A stretch of 64,000 nucleotides of DNA, taken from Rubrivivax gelatinosus (GTDB taxonomy: Bacteria > Pseudomonadota > Gammaproteobacteria > Burkholderiales > Burkholderiaceae_C). Position 1 is the stretch's first letter; each line of letters begins with the position of its first letter. The stretch lies in NCBI RefSeq assembly GCF_016583785.1, contig NZ_NRRU01000007.1, positions 20,301 through 84,300 on the forward strand, in the 5' to 3' direction. The translations under genes and the position numbers were made by a program. This document shows, one piece after another, positions 25,104 through 44,788 of this stretch. Under the pieces are notes generated by a model. That model saw nothing but the letters and a program-made list of their open reading frames with translations, made no database searches and had not been told where the DNA came from.

Positions 25104-26081
25104 TCAGTCCAGCTTTGCGCCCGACTTCTTGACCACGTCGGCCCAGCGCCGGATCTCGGCGGCGACGAAACGCCCGAGCGCCTCGCCCTGCAGGTCGGGC
25201 GGTTCCGCGCCCAGGCCGGTCCAGGTGGCGCGCAGCTCGTCGCCGGCGATCGTGCGCCGCACGTCGCCACCGAAGCGCTCGACCGCGTCGCGCGGCGTGG
25301 CCTTGGGCGCGAACAGCGCGTACCAGGTCGAGACCAGATAGTCGGGCAGGCCCGACTCGCGCGCCGTCGGGATGTCGGCGAAGCCTGGCGCGCGGCGCTG
25401 GCCCGCGACCGCGATCGCATGCAGCTTGCCCGACTTGATGTGCGTCGCCGACGAGCCCAGGCCGTCGAACATCAGGTCCACCTGGCCGGCCAGCAGGTCC
25501 TGCAGCGCCGGGCCGGCGCCGCGGTAGGGGATGTGGGTGATGAAGGTGCGCGTCTGCAGCTTGAAGAGCTCGCCGGCTAGGTGGTGCGAGGTGCCGTTGC
25601 CGGCCGAGCCGTAGTTCAGCTTGCCGGGCTGGCTGCGCAGCAGTTCCAGCAGCTGCGGCAGCGTGCGCGCGGCGACACGCTGCGGGTTGACGACGATGAC
25701 CTGGGGCACGCTGGAGACCAGCGTCACCGGCGTGAAGTCGCCCTCCAGGCTGTAGTCCAGCTTGGGGTACATCGCCGGCGCGATCGCGTGGTGCACCGCG
25801 CCCATGAAGAAGTTGCTGCCGTCGGGCGCGGCCTTGGCGGCGAGGCTGGCGCCGAGGTTGCCGCCGGCGCCGCCGCGGTTGTCGATCAGGTACTGGCGGC
25901 CGCTGGCCTTGCTCAGCGCCGCGAACAGCGGCCGGGCGAAGGCGTCGGTGCCGCCGCCGGGTGGGAAGGGCACGACGATGGTCACCGGGCGCTGCGCGTT
26001 CGGCGCCTGGGCGGCGGCCCAGTGCGGGAGCAGCAGCGCGGGGCTGGCGGCGAGCAGCCGGCGGCGGGACCGGTCGGTCAT
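25104..26081 (-). CDS. Bug/TctC-family periplasmic solute-binding protein
   Basis: A 325-residue exported receptor of the tripartite tricarboxylate transporter type. MTDRSRRRLLAASPALLLPHWAAAQA is a signal peptide with a run of arginines that may be Tat-dependent. The mature part shows Bug landmarks: VTIVVPFPPGGGTDAFAR, NRGGAGGNLGASLAAKAAPDG, KLNYGSAGNGTSHHLAGELF, and IPYRGAGPALQDLLAGQVDLMF. No membrane partners (TctA/TctB) lie beside it, which is usual for the many orphan Bug receptors of Burkholderiales. Being 55 bases before matB and in the same direction suggests malonate or a related dicarboxylate as ligand. The start at 26081 was chosen for the signal peptide. Confidence 0.82.
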   Translation of the reverse strand: MTDRSRRRLLAASPALLLPHWAAAQAPNAQRPVTIVVPFPPGGGTDAFARPLFAALSKASGRQYLIDNRGGAGGNLGASLAAKAAPDGSNFFMGAVHHAIAPAMYPKLDYSLEGDFTPVTLVSSVPQVIVVNPQRVAARTLPQLLELLRSQPGKLNYGSAGNGTSHHLAGELFKLQTRTFITHIPYRGAGPALQDLLAGQVDLMFDGLGSSATHIKSGKLHAIAVAGQRRAPGFADIPTARESGLPDYLVSTWYALFAPKATPRDAVERFGGDVRRTIAGDELRATWTGLGAEPPDLQGEALGRFVAAEIRRWADVVKKSGAKLD

Positions 26082-26312
26082 GGCGTCTCCTGGGTCACCC
26101 GCGTGGCGCGGGCGCCGGGATCGTGCCATCCCGGGTGCCGTCCGCAGCCCCGGTGAAGCCCGAGGGCGAAGACCATGCCCGGCGCTCTCCCCCTGTTCCA
26201 GGCGGTGGGTTTCCACCGTGCCGCGACGCTGGCGCGGCAGTGCATCCTGCGCGCCGGCGCATCAGCCGCCGGGCGGGGCTGTCGGCCCGCTCCACCGCCA
26301 GGAGAACCGACC

Positions 26313-28457
26313 ATGAAGCAGACCCCGCGATCGATGTCCTGGCCCGCCGCGGCCGCCGGCCTGTTGTGGGCCGCGTCCGCAACCGCGGCGCCGGCCAACG
26401 TGCTGCCCGCCGGCGTGCGCGGGCCCGTCACCCAGGCGAGCTACGACGGTGTCGCCGACGACCTGCTGACCGCCGGCCTGGGCAGGACCGGGCTGATGGG
26501 CGCGACGCCGGCCTTCGCCGACCCGCTGCACCCGACGCCGGCCGAGCTGCGCCGCAACGCGATCTACGTGAACTACCGCGCCCTCGTCGACTACACCGCC
26601 GCTGGCGGCATGGGCGTGTTCTACGGGCCCAACATCGACGCCGACGGCCACGACACGCTGGGCGAAGGCAAGGTCGCCGGCAGCGAGAGCTTCGCCTGGG
26701 CCGACGACGGCAGCGGCCGCGAGAACGTCACGCTGATGGTGCAGGTGCCGGCGTCCTTCGACCCGGCGCGGCCCTGCATCGTCAGCGCCACGTCCTCGGG
26801 CTCGCGCGGCATCTACGGCGCCATCGGCACCGCCGGCGAATGGGGGCTCAAGCGCGGCTGCGCCGTCGCCTACACCGACAAGGGCAGCGGCAACGGCCTG
26901 CACGAGCTGACGAGCGACAGCGTCACGAAGCGCGAGGGCACGCTCGCCGATGCCGACGCCGCCGGCAGCGAGGCGCTGTTCCGCGCGCCGCTGGCCGACG
27001 CCGAGCGCGAGGCTCTGCTCGCGCAGGCGCCGTACCGCGTCGCCTACAAACACGCGCACTCCAAGCTGAACCCCGAGGCCGACTGGGGCCGGCACACGCT
27101 GCAGGCGCTGCGGTTCGCGTTCTGGGTGCTCAACGAGCGCTACGGCAAGACCGGCCAGGACGGCCGCCACGAAGCGACGCTGAACGCACGCAACACCATC
27201 GTCATCGCCAGTAGCGTGTCCAACGGCGGCGGCGCCGCGCTCGCCGCCGCCGAACAAGACCGCGAAGGCCTGATCGACGGCGTCGCCGTCAGCGAACCCA
27301 ACGCCCAGCCGCGGCTGCTGCAAGGCCTGGCGATCCGCGAAGGCGACACGCCGGTGGCGAGTTTCGGCCGGCCGCTGGCCGACTACTTCAGCTACGCCAA
27401 CCTCTACCAGCCCTGCGCGCTGCTGGCGCCGGCGGCCGGCGGCGGCAGCGCGGTGGCAGCGGCGCTGTGGCCGGCGGCCTTCACCGCGTCGGCGCAGAAC
27501 CGCTGCACGGCGCTGGCGGCCAAGGGCCTGCTCGCCGGCGCGACGCTGGCCGAACAGGCCGCCGACGCGCTCGCGCGGCTGCACGCCTACGGCTGGCCCA
27601 CCGACGCCGACTTCCTGCACCAGTCGCACTACCGCTTCGCGACGAACGCGATCGTCACGACCTATACCAACGCCTACGGCCGATTCGGCGTCGAGGACCG
27701 GCTGTGCGGCTTCACGCTGGCCAACACCGACGCCGCCGGCGCGCCGGCGCCGCAGTCGGCCACAGCGCTGGCTTCGATCTTCTCCACCGGCAACGGCGTG
27801 CCGCCGACGACCGGCGTCAACCTGGTCTACGACGCCGCCGTCGGCGGGCCGCGGCTGGACTTCCTGGCGGTCTCGCCGAGCACCGGGCTGGCCGATTTCG
27901 CGCTCGACGGCGCGCTGTGCCAGCGCTCGCTGGTCAGCGGGCGCGACGCCGCCGGCCGGCTGCTGACCGGCAGCGCGCGCGAAGCCGCGTCACGCGTGCG
28001 CCACGGCGTCGCCGAAGTGAAGCTGGACGGCCGCTTGCGCGGCAAGCCGGTGCTGATCGTCGCCGGCCGCAGCGACGCGCTGCTGCCGGTGAACCACACC
28101 GCGCGCGCCTATTTCGCCAAGACCCAGGCCAACGGGCGCGGCGAGCAGGTGCGCTACGTCGAGGTCACCAACGCCCAGCACTTCGACGGTTTCATCGCGC
28201 TCGGTGCGCTGCTCGGCTACGACACACGTTTCGTGCCGCTGCACGTCTATTTCAACCGCGCGCTGGACGCGATGTGGGCCCACCTGACGCAGGGCACGCC
28301 GCTGCCGCCGAGCCAGCTGGTGCGCACCGTGCCGCGCGGCGGCAGCAGCGGCGCGGCGCCGGCACTGGCGCCTGCCAACGTGCCGCCCATCCTGGCTGCG
28401 CCGGCCGAGGCCGACCGCATCGTCTTCGGCGACGGCACGCTGGTCGTGCCGAAGTGA
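26313..28457 (+). CDS. D-(-)-3-hydroxybutyrate oligomer hydrolase
   Basis: A 714-residue exported enzyme that hydrolyses soluble 3-hydroxybutyrate oligomers from PHB degradation. A signal peptide (about residues 1-26, ending ATAAPA) is followed by the family pattern: YDGVADDLLTAGLGRTGL, FYGPNIDADG, SATSSGSRGIYGAIGTAGEWG and AYTDKGSGNG. The catalytic serine is probably S303 in SSVSNGGGAALAA. A late histidine segment, TNAQHFDGFIALG, could complete the triad. GGAGAA at 26301 supports the ATG at 26313. It is divergent from the receptor gene and ends at a convergent hairpin. Its presence implies that the organism makes or uses PHB. Confidence 0.85.
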   Translation: MKQTPRSMSWPAAAAGLLWAASATAAPANVLPAGVRGPVTQASYDGVADDLLTAGLGRTGLMGATPAFADPLHPTPAELRRNAIYVNYRALVDYTAAGGMGVFYGPNIDADGHDTLGEGKVAGSESFAWADDGSGRENVTLMVQVPASFDPARPCIVSATSSGSRGIYGAIGTAGEWGLKRGCAVAYTDKGSGNGLHELTSDSVTKREGTLADADAAGSEALFRAPLADAEREALLAQAPYRVAYKHAHSKLNPEADWGRHTLQALRFAFWVLNERYGKTGQDGRHEATLNARNTIVIASSVSNGGGAALAAAEQDREGLIDGVAVSEPNAQPRLLQGLAIREGDTPVASFGRPLADYFSYANLYQPCALLAPAAGGGSAVAAALWPAAFTASAQNRCTALAAKGLLAGATLAEQAADALARLHAYGWPTDADFLHQSHYRFATNAIVTTYTNAYGRFGVEDRLCGFTLANTDAAGAPAPQSATALASIFSTGNGVPPTTGVNLVYDAAVGGPRLDFLAVSPSTGLADFALDGALCQRSLVSGRDAAGRLLTGSAREAASRVRHGVAEVKLDGRLRGKPVLIVAGRSDALLPVNHTARAYFAKTQANGRGEQVRYVEVTNAQHFDGFIALGALLGYDTRFVPLHVYFNRALDAMWAHLTQGTPLPPSQLVRTVPRGGSSGAAPALAPANVPPILAAPAEADRIVFGDGTLVVPK

Positions 28458-28506
28458 GCCGGACTCAGCCCTCACGCGTGCAATCGCGTTCGGGCCTGAG
28501 CCAGGC

Positions 28507-28530
28507 GTGCAAGGCCTTCCGGCCTTGCAC
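28507..28530. terminator. Hairpin between convergent genes
   Basis: Perfect 10-bp stem GTGCAAGGCC (28507-28516) and GGCCTTGCAC (28521-28530) with a TTCC loop, between the oligomer hydrolase stop and the stop of the minus-strand substrate-binding protein gene. There is no long T-run. Confidence 0.6.
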
Positions 28531-28538
28531 GTCCAGGC

Positions 28539-29654
28539 TCAGCGGCGGAAACGGCCGTCGCTGCTGATGATCGACACCTCGACGTAGTCGAAGCCGGTGT
28601 GGTCGTTGGCGCTGTAGCCGAGTTCGAGTCCGCCGATGTCCAGGCGCTGCAGGCCTTCCAGTGCCTGGCGCAGGCCTGGGCGCGTCAGCGTCGAGCCGGT
28701 GCGCCTGAGGCCTTCGACCAGCACCTTGGCCGAGGCGTAGCCCTCGAGCATCGCCGGTGTCAGCTCGTGGATGCCGGCGGCGCGCGCGAGTTCGATTGCC
28801 TCGCGGACCATGGGCGTGCCCCTGGAGCGTTCGTTGGGGAACACCTGGGTGACGATGGTGCCGGCGGCGTTGGCCCCCATGTCCTTGACGAAGCCGGCGG
28901 ACGCGTTGTTCGACAGGGTGCCGATCTGGGCGTTCGAGCCGGCGGCGCGGACCTGGCGCGTGCCTTCGGCGACGATCTCGGGCGCACCGAAGAAGAGGAT
29001 GGCCTGGGCTTCGCCCGCCTTGGCCTTCTGCGCCAGCCCGGCGAAGCTGGGCTTGGCGCGGTTGAAGACCTCGACGAACAGCGGCTTGAGCTTGGCGGCT
29101 TCCAGGCCGCGCAACGCGCCGGCCTTGGTGTCCTCGCCGAAGGCGTCGTCGGACACGGCCAGACCGATCCGGCTCATGCCGACCGTGGCCAGTTGCTGCA
29201 CCAGCTTCTCGGCTTCACGCTGGTAGGGCGCGCGCACGTTGAAGATCCACGGGTCGACCGGGTTGTGGAACAGCGCCGCGCCGGTCAGCGGCCCGACCAG
29301 CGGCACTTCATAACGCGCCAGCAGCGGGCGCACGGCCTCGGTGTGGGGCGTGCCGCGGGTCATGAACAGCGCCACGACCTGGCGTCCTGTGATCAGCTGC
29401 AGGGCGTTCGCTGCCGCCTGCTCCGCGCTGGCGTGGTCGTCCAGCGAGATCAGCTCGATGCGCCGGCCGTAGATGCCGCCGGTCGCGTTGACGCGGTTGA
29501 ACCACAGCTTCGCGCCGTCCACCGTTTCCTTCACGCTGGAGGCGGCCGGGCCCGTCAATGCGGTGGTCTGCCCGATCAGGATCTGTGCCGAGGCGCCGAG
29601 GCTGGTGAGCACGCCCAGGAACAGGACGGCGGCACATCTCCGGAGTTCACGCAT
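28539..29654 (-). CDS. ABC transporter substrate-binding protein (LivJ-like, branched-chain amino acid type)
   Basis: A 371-residue periplasmic-binding protein of type I fold. MRELRRCAAVLFLGVLTSLGASAQ is the signal peptide; longer forms from 29672 or 29696 would put extra residues before it. The mature part starts ILIGQTTALTGPAASSVKETVDGAKLWFNRVNATGGIYGRRIEL, typical of HAAT-family receptors. No permease or ATPase genes adjoin it, so it is an orphan receptor or serves a transporter encoded elsewhere. Some such proteins work in amide or aromatic-acid sensing, so the ligand is open. Confidence 0.82.
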   Translation of the reverse strand: MRELRRCAAVLFLGVLTSLGASAQILIGQTTALTGPAASSVKETVDGAKLWFNRVNATGGIYGRRIELISLDDHASAEQAAANALQLITGRQVVALFMTRGTPHTEAVRPLLARYEVPLVGPLTGAALFHNPVDPWIFNVRAPYQREAEKLVQQLATVGMSRIGLAVSDDAFGEDTKAGALRGLEAAKLKPLFVEVFNRAKPSFAGLAQKAKAGEAQAILFFGAPEIVAEGTRQVRAAGSNAQIGTLSNNASAGFVKDMGANAAGTIVTQVFPNERSRGTPMVREAIELARAAGIHELTPAMLEGYASAKVLVEGLRRTGSTLTRPGLRQALEGLQRLDIGGLELGYSANDHTGFDYVEVSIISSDGRFRR

Positions 29655-29832
29655 ATCGGACCGCGGGCGCATCGTTAAAACGCTGAGGATAGCCAACAGG
29701 CTCCGGCGTCGGTTTGAGATAGCGGATCAAGAGTTCACGCCCGGCGCTCGATCGTGCGCTTGTGCCGGCCCCGGCAGCCGTCGCGGCCGGCTCCTAGAAT
29801 GACCAGTTCGCCCATTCGCAGAGCCCTCCAAG

Positions 29833-35676
<5,844 letters not shown>

Positions 35677-36306
35677 TCAGCGCGCCGGCTGCACCCGCGG
35701 CGCGGGCCGCAGCCGGCGCCACAACCGCCAGCCCAGCAGCGCGCCGACGATCGCGGCGTACACCGCGACCTCGGCGAAGTCGTTCTTGCCGGCACGCATC
35801 CAGAAGAAGTGCAGCAGCGCCAGCGCCGCGGTGGCGTAGACCAGGCGGTGCAGCGCCTGCCAGCGGCGCGCGCCCAAGGCCTTGATCGCGCGGTTGAACG
35901 AGGTCGCGGCCAGCGGCAGCAGCGTCAGCAGCGCGGCGGTGCCGACGAGGATGAACGGGCGCTTGGCGATGTCGTGCAGGATCGCGTCGACGTCGAAGCC
36001 CATGTCCAGCCAGGCGAAACACAGGAAGTGCACGACGGCGTAGAAGAAGCAGAACAGCCCCAGCATCCGCCGCAGCCGCGCCAGCGCGTGCCAGCCGGTG
36101 GCCTGGCGCAGCGGCGTCAGCGCCAGCGTCAGGCACAGGAAACGCAGCGTCCAGTCGCCGGTCGATCGGATCAGCGCCTCGGCCGGGTTCGCCCCCAGCT
36201 TGTTCGCGGCCGCGCCCCAGACCAGCCAGGCCAGGGGCAGCAGCGCGAGGACGAAGGCGATCGGCTTGGTCGCCGGCTTCAGCAGCAGCGCATTGACCGG
36301 GGCCAC
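35677..36306 (-). CDS. msrQ: MsrQ, heme-binding membrane subunit of periplasmic methionine sulfoxide reductase
   Basis: A 209-residue inner-membrane protein with six hydrophobic segments of the ferric-reductase-like (YedZ) family. It passes quinol electrons to MsrP. The pattern [18 protein letters not shown] (here GDWTLRF), [19 protein letters not shown] with a heme-ligand histidine, and [22 protein letters not shown] with two more histidines agrees with MsrQ. It lies 4 bases downstream of msrP in the same direction, forming the usual msrPQ operon, and abuts the uvrA stop. Confidence 0.92.
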   Translation of the reverse strand: MAPVNALLLKPATKPIAFVLALLPLAWLVWGAAANKLGANPAEALIRSTGDWTLRFLCLTLALTPLRQATGWHALARLRRMLGLFCFFYAVVHFLCFAWLDMGFDVDAILHDIAKRPFILVGTAALLTLLPLAATSFNRAIKALGARRWQALHRLVYATAALALLHFFWMRAGKNDFAEVAVYAAIVGALLGWRLWRRLRPAPRVQPAR

Positions 36307-36310
36307 GGGC

Positions 36311-37282
<972 letters not shown>

Positions 37283-37385
37283 CGGGGGCTCTGGTGGGCT
37301 GGTAATCGAACAAGGTAGCGCAAAGCGCCGCGCCGCGCCCGCCACCGGCGCCGATCACGCGTGCCCCGTGGGGCCGCCCCGAAAG

Positions 37386-37411
37386 AAAAACGGGCCGGCA
37401 TGGCCGGCCCG
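37386..37411 (-). terminator. Terminator of the cytochrome c gene
   Basis: Stem CGGGCCGGC (37391-37399) with GCCGGCCCG (37403-37411) and an ATG loop. On the minus strand it is followed by TTTTTCTTT, as expected for a Rho-independent terminator after the gene ending at 37434. Confidence 0.8.
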
Positions 37412-37433
37412 TTTCGATGCGGCAGGGCGCTGC

Positions 37434-38045
37434 TCAGTGCAGGCCGGCGATGTAGTCGGCGACGGCCTTGATCTCGGCGTCGCTCAGCTTGGCGGCGATG
37501 GTCGTCATCTGCACGCTGTTGGCGCGTTCGCCCGAGCGGAAGGTGTTGAGCTGCGCCGTCGTGTATTCGACGTGCTGGCCACCCAGGCGCGGGTACTGCG
37601 CCGGGATGCCAGCGCCGTTCGGGCTGTGGCAGCCCGAGCAGGCCGGCACCTTCTTCGCGGCGATGCCGCCGCGGAAGATGGCCTGGCCCAGCGCGATCGT
37701 CTCTTTCGAGGTCGACTCGCCCTTGACCGGCGCCTTGGAGCCGAAGAACGCGGCCACGTTGACCATGTCCTCGGGCGTCAGCGGCGCGGCCATGCCCATC
37801 ATGATCGGGTTCATGCGCTTGCCGGCCTTGAACTCGGTCAGCTGCTTGACGATGTAGTCGGGGTGCTGGCCCTGCAGGATCGGGTAGATCGGCACGCCGC
37901 GCGAACCGTCGGCGGCGTGGCAGGCCTGGCAGGTCGCCGCGGTGATCTGGCCTTTGGCCAGGTCCGGCTTGGCGGGCTTCGCTTGTTCGGCGAAGGCGGA
38001 GCCGGCGGCGAGCGCGGCGATGGTCAGTGCGACGGCGAACTTCAT
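37434..38045 (-). CDS. Diheme c-type cytochrome (cytochrome c4-like)
   Basis: A 203-residue periplasmic cytochrome with a cleavable signal (MKFAVALTIAALAAGSAFA) and two heme-attachment motifs, CQACH and CSGCH, in two similar halves. Methionines in MNPIMMGMAAPLT and NSVQMTTIA are candidate axial ligands. The layout fits cytochrome c4, an electron carrier to terminal oxidases. A longer N-terminus from 38108 was rejected because it precedes the signal peptide. It is divergent from engB. Confidence 0.88.
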   Translation of the reverse strand: MKFAVALTIAALAAGSAFAEQAKPAKPDLAKGQITAATCQACHAADGSRGVPIYPILQGQHPDYIVKQLTEFKAGKRMNPIMMGMAAPLTPEDMVNVAAFFGSKAPVKGESTSKETIALGQAIFRGGIAAKKVPACSGCHSPNGAGIPAQYPRLGGQHVEYTTAQLNTFRSGERANSVQMTTIAAKLSDAEIKAVADYIAGLH

Positions 38046-38106
38046 GCGGCGGGGGCCTCGGACGGCAGGTGTTCGGGTGTCAAACCGCAGGATTTTACAA
38101 TGTCCC

Positions 38107-38799
38107 ATGACGTCAAACTTTCGAGATGTGCCCAGCGAGGCTGAAAAGACCGCTTTGGCCTGGGCGCACAGTGCGCGATTCCTGACGACCGCGAGCCGTT
38201 TGGACCAGTTGCCTCAGATGGAACTGCCCGAAATCGCCTTCGTCGGCCGCAGCAACGCGGGCAAGTCCACCGCGATCAATACGCTCGCGCAGCAGCGGCG
38301 GCTGGCCTTCGCGTCGCGCACGCCGGGACGCACCCAGCATATCAACCTGTTCGAGGTCGGCCCCAAGGACGCACCCGATGCGCTCTTCGCCGACCTGCCG
38401 GGCTACGGATATGCCGCGGTCGAACGCAGCGCCAAGCTGCGCTGGCAGGAGGTGATGGCGCAGTACCTCGAACTGCGGCGCGCGCTGCACGGCGTGGTGC
38501 TGATGATCGACTCGCGCCTGGGTTTCACCGACCTGGACCGCAAGCTGCTGGCGCTGATCGCGCCGCGCCTGGCCAACGGCGAGGTGCGGCTGCTGGCGGT
38601 GCTGACCAAGTGCGACAAGCTCAACCGGCGCGAGGCCGATGCCGCGCTCGCCGGCGCCCAGCAGGTGCTGGCCGAGGTCGCGACCGAGAACTCCGAGATC
38701 GGCGTGGCGCCGTTCTCGGCGCTGTCCAAGCGCGGCGTCGGCGACGTTGCGGCGACGCTGCACGGCTGGACCCGGCAGCCGCCGCCTAACCCAGCTTGA
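38107..38799 (+). CDS. engB: Ribosome biogenesis GTP-binding protein YsxC/EngB
   Basis: A 230-residue essential GTPase for large-subunit assembly. G1 is GRSNAGKST (residues 47-55), the G2 region is SRTPGRTQHINLF, G3 is DLPGYGYA, G4 is TKCDKLNR and G5 is SALSKRG, all as in EngB. The start at 38107 gives an N-terminus of normal length. A TACAAT hexamer lies at 38096-38101, close to the start, so the transcript may have a very short leader. The gene ends 14 bases inside the convergent DUF1631-like gene. Confidence 0.95.
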   Translation: MTSNFRDVPSEAEKTALAWAHSARFLTTASRLDQLPQMELPEIAFVGRSNAGKSTAINTLAQQRRLAFASRTPGRTQHINLFEVGPKDAPDALFADLPGYGYAAVERSAKLRWQEVMAQYLELRRALHGVVLMIDSRLGFTDLDRKLLALIAPRLANGEVRLLAVLTKCDKLNRREADAALAGAQQVLAEVATENSEIGVAPFSALSKRGVGDVAATLHGWTRQPPPNPA

Positions 38800-40387
38800 T
38801 CGTGCGCCGCATCACACGCTTGGCGGCCGAGCGCACCAGCGAACGCGGCCGCAGCGTGCTCAGCAGGCGCTCGGCGTGCAGCGTGGTCATCGCGCGTCGG
38901 CGCACGGCCCAGGTCTCGGGGCTCTCGGCGTCGGCGAGCAGCCAGAGTTCGCCCAGCTCGCCCGGCCACAGGATCTGCGCCTTGACCCAGCGGCCCTGCA
39001 GGAAGGCGTTGAGCCACTCCCCGGGGCGCCGGGCCTGAAGCCAGGCGAGTGCGTCGCGCGGCTCGGCGCTCGGGCCGTCGGCGGGCATCAGGTCGGCGGG
39101 CACGGTGTCGAGCTGGGCGATGTCGAGCGCGCCGCCCAGCGTCGACGGCGGCGCGGCCGACGAACACAGCCGCGTTTCCAGGCGCTGCAGTTCGGCGATC
39201 TGGCCCGCGGCCGCGGTGCAGCGGCGCGCGAAGCGGTGCTGGCCCTGGTGCAGCAGGCGTTCGCCGGCCCATTCGAACAGCGGCGCCGCCGGCACCGGCT
39301 CGGCCGCGAGGTGCTCGACCAGGCCCTGGGCGAAACGCAGCGTCTGCGCTCGTTCGCCGTTGCCTGCCGGCGGCAGCACCTCGCCGGTGAAGGCGAGCGC
39401 GTCGATGAAGCGCCACATCGGGTGCGATTCGTCGTCGAGCGCGCCCGGATCGCGCAGCACGAGGCGCGTCGCCGCCGACTGCAGGCGCGAGAGCATCAGC
39501 GCGATGTCGGCCGCCAGGCGGCGGTCGGCGAGCATCGCGTCGAACAGCCCGGTGAGCGTCTCGATGGCGCGCCGTTCGGCCGCCGGCGGCGCCGCCGGCG
39601 CGGCGGCAGCGGGTTCGAGCGCGAGGCCGCCGAAATCGGGTTCGCCGAGGTCAAAACCCAGCTCGGACATCGGCGCGACGGCTGAGCGCACCAGGTCCAG
39701 GCCGGCGCCCAGGCTGACCTCGGGGCGGCGCGAACGGCGTGCGCCCGAGGGCAGGATCATCGTGCGGTAGGCGGCAGGCGTGACGCCGGCGCTTTCCAGC
39801 CGCGACGACGAGGCCGCGTAGGCCCGGCGCAGCGCCTGCGCCAGCGCCGGCGAGGCGTTGCGCATGAAGATCAGGTGGTGCTCGCGCGACAGCGGCAGCG
39901 CCTGCGACGCGGCCCACAGCGCGCGGGCGTGGGTCGCCGGGCCGAAGGGGTTGTGGTCGCGTGCCAGGTCCATGTCGCCGACCAGGGCGGCGGTGAAGGT
40001 CTGCAGTTCACGCAGCTCGTATTCGGCGGTGCTGCGCACCATCTCGATCGCGTGCGAGATCTCGACGTCGATCGACACCGAGTCCTCGTCGACCAGCGAC
40101 AGCGCCGCCGGCAGCGCCGACGCGCCGAAGGCGGCCATCGGGTCGGGGCGTTCGGCCAACTGGCGCTTGAGCGAGCGCACGTAGTAGTCGCTGAGGTGCT
40201 CGCGGTGCGAGCCGATCGCGTGCAGCAGGTCGGCCGTCGCGGCGCGCGGCTGCGGCGCCAGCGTCGGCAGGCTCTGGCGCAGGCGGTCTATCGTGCCTTC
40301 GACGACCTGGTCGACGAGCAGCGGCGCACGCAGCAGTTCGTCTTCTATGAACTGCTGGAGGGCTGCCGGAATGCTCGGAGGGGACAT
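38786..40387 (-). CDS. DUF1631-like protein (tentative)
   Basis: A 533-residue soluble, alanine-rich and largely helical protein. Features that recall DUF1631 are the N-terminal repeat of short helices, a HNPFGPATHARALWAA segment at about residue 145, and the C-terminal stretch GEWLNAFLQGRWVKAQILWPGELGELWLLAD, which resembles the family's wall of W/L/Y around an R-W-L-R-A-Q core. The family is usually longer (about 700 residues), so this is either a short member or a relative. The function is unknown. GTG 40390 is followed at once by ATG 40387, which I prefer. Confidence 0.5.
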   Translation of the reverse strand: MSPPSIPAALQQFIEDELLRAPLLVDQVVEGTIDRLRQSLPTLAPQPRAATADLLHAIGSHREHLSDYYVRSLKRQLAERPDPMAAFGASALPAALSLVDEDSVSIDVEISHAIEMVRSTAEYELRELQTFTAALVGDMDLARDHNPFGPATHARALWAASQALPLSREHHLIFMRNASPALAQALRRAYAASSSRLESAGVTPAAYRTMILPSGARRSRRPEVSLGAGLDLVRSAVAPMSELGFDLGEPDFGGLALEPAAAAPAAPPAAERRAIETLTGLFDAMLADRRLAADIALMLSRLQSAATRLVLRDPGALDDESHPMWRFIDALAFTGEVLPPAGNGERAQTLRFAQGLVEHLAAEPVPAAPLFEWAGERLLHQGQHRFARRCTAAAGQIAELQRLETRLCSSAAPPSTLGGALDIAQLDTVPADLMPADGPSAEPRDALAWLQARRPGEWLNAFLQGRWVKAQILWPGELGELWLLADAESPETWAVRRRAMTTLHAERLLSTLRPRSLVRSAAKRVMRRTIKLG

Positions 40388-40460
40388 CACTCGGGATTAT
40401 CGGTCGCCCGCGGTGTGCAATAAGAACCACCCGACGAGCTTGTTTCACGGAAAAATGAAA

Positions 40461-40490
40461 AAAGCCCGCCTCCTTGCGGACGCGGGCTTT
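40461..40490 (-). terminator. Terminator of groES-groEL
   Basis: Stem AAAGCCCGC (40461-40469) with GCGGGCTTT (40482-40490); on the minus strand the second arm runs into TTTTTTCATTTTT. A classic Rho-independent terminator after groEL. Confidence 0.9.
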
Positions 40491-40544
40491 GGCGGGGCCG
40501 GGTGGCTCGCCGGCGGCGCCCCGGAGTGCGGGGCGCCGTCGGGC

Positions 40545-42224
<1,680 letters not shown>

Positions 42225-42515
42225 TTACTTCTCGACGACGGCGAAGAGGTCTTCTTCGCGCATCACGAGCAGTTCGTCGCCATCGACCTTGACGGTCTGG
42301 CCGCTGTACTTGCCGAACAGCACGCGGTCACCGACCTTGACGTTCAGGACGACGAAGTCGCCCTTGTCATTGCGCTTGCCCGGGCCGACCGCCAGGATTT
42401 CGCCCTGATCGGGCTTTTCGGCGGCGTTGTCGGGGATGACGATGCCGGAGGCGGTCTTGGTCTCGTTCTCGAGACGCTTGACGATCACGCGATCGTGCAA
42501 CGGACGAAGCTTCAT
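42225..42515 (-). CDS. groES: Co-chaperonin GroES (Hsp10)
   Basis: A 96-residue lid subunit for GroEL. It opens [29 protein letters not shown] and has the mobile loop and the [24 protein letters not shown] ending typical of GroES. AAGGAGATG before the start is a good ribosome site. It is the first gene of the groESL operon, with promoter and CIRCE about 100-150 bases upstream. Confidence 0.98.
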   Translation of the reverse strand: MKLRPLHDRVIVKRLENETKTASGIVIPDNAAEKPDQGEILAVGPGKRNDKGDFVVLNVKVGDRVLFGKYSGQTVKVDGDELLVMREEDLFAVVEK

Positions 42516-42611
42516 TCACATCTCCTTCGGAGCTAGTTATGGCACTGGAGCGCCGCGCAGGCAGCGCTCGCTGACATGCGGCAACCGGGGACAGCGAACC
42601 TGCCTCGGTCA

Positions 42612-42638
42612 TTAGCACTCACTCAACGCGAGTGCTAG
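42612..42638. promoter_or_regulatory. CIRCE operator (HrcA binding site)
   Basis: TTAGCACTC (42612-42620), 9-base spacer, GAGTGCTAG (42630-42638). This is the CIRCE consensus TTAGCACTC-N9-GAGTGCTAA with one mismatch. It begins directly downstream of the groES -10 box, so HrcA binding would block transcription start. Confidence 0.95.
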
Positions 42639-42645
42639 CAACTGG

Positions 42646-42673
42646 ATTATAGGGGCGGCCGTCCAGGCTTCAA
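42646..42673 (-). promoter_or_regulatory. Sigma70-type promoter of groES-groEL
   Basis: Reading on the minus strand: -35 TTGAAG (42673-42668), 16-base spacer, -10 TATAAT (42651-42646). The -10 is a perfect match, and the CIRCE element covers the start site. No sigma32-type consensus is evident. Confidence 0.75.
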
Positions 42674-42797
42674 GAGCCCCCATCGACATCTCTGGTGCAC
42701 CGCGACGGGGCGCGGCGCTGCGCTCAGACGCCGGCCGTGGAGGCGGCGGCGTCGGGCCGTGCGGGGTGTCGGCTGGCGGGCGCGGCCCGGGCCGGTG

Positions 42798-44600
<1,803 letters not shown>

Positions 44601-44788
44601 CACGCACCTCCTGCGTCTGACGGGCGGGGCGAGTCGACGTGCCACCCCGGGGCGCCCGGCGCATCGTTGTCGGGCATCGCCCGCACCGACGTCGCCGGTC
44701 GATCACATCAACGCAAGAAGCACGCCGATTCGTGCCGACGGTCGAGGGGGTGTGTCGAGGCCTTGAGGCAGCGCAAACGGGCGCGGGC

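Noticed and set aside
44624..44720. Possible sigma54 promoters before nifA
   Set aside because: TGGCAC and CGGCAC sequences occur on the minus strand, but the GG to GC distance is 11 or 9 rather than 10, so I do not call a promoter.
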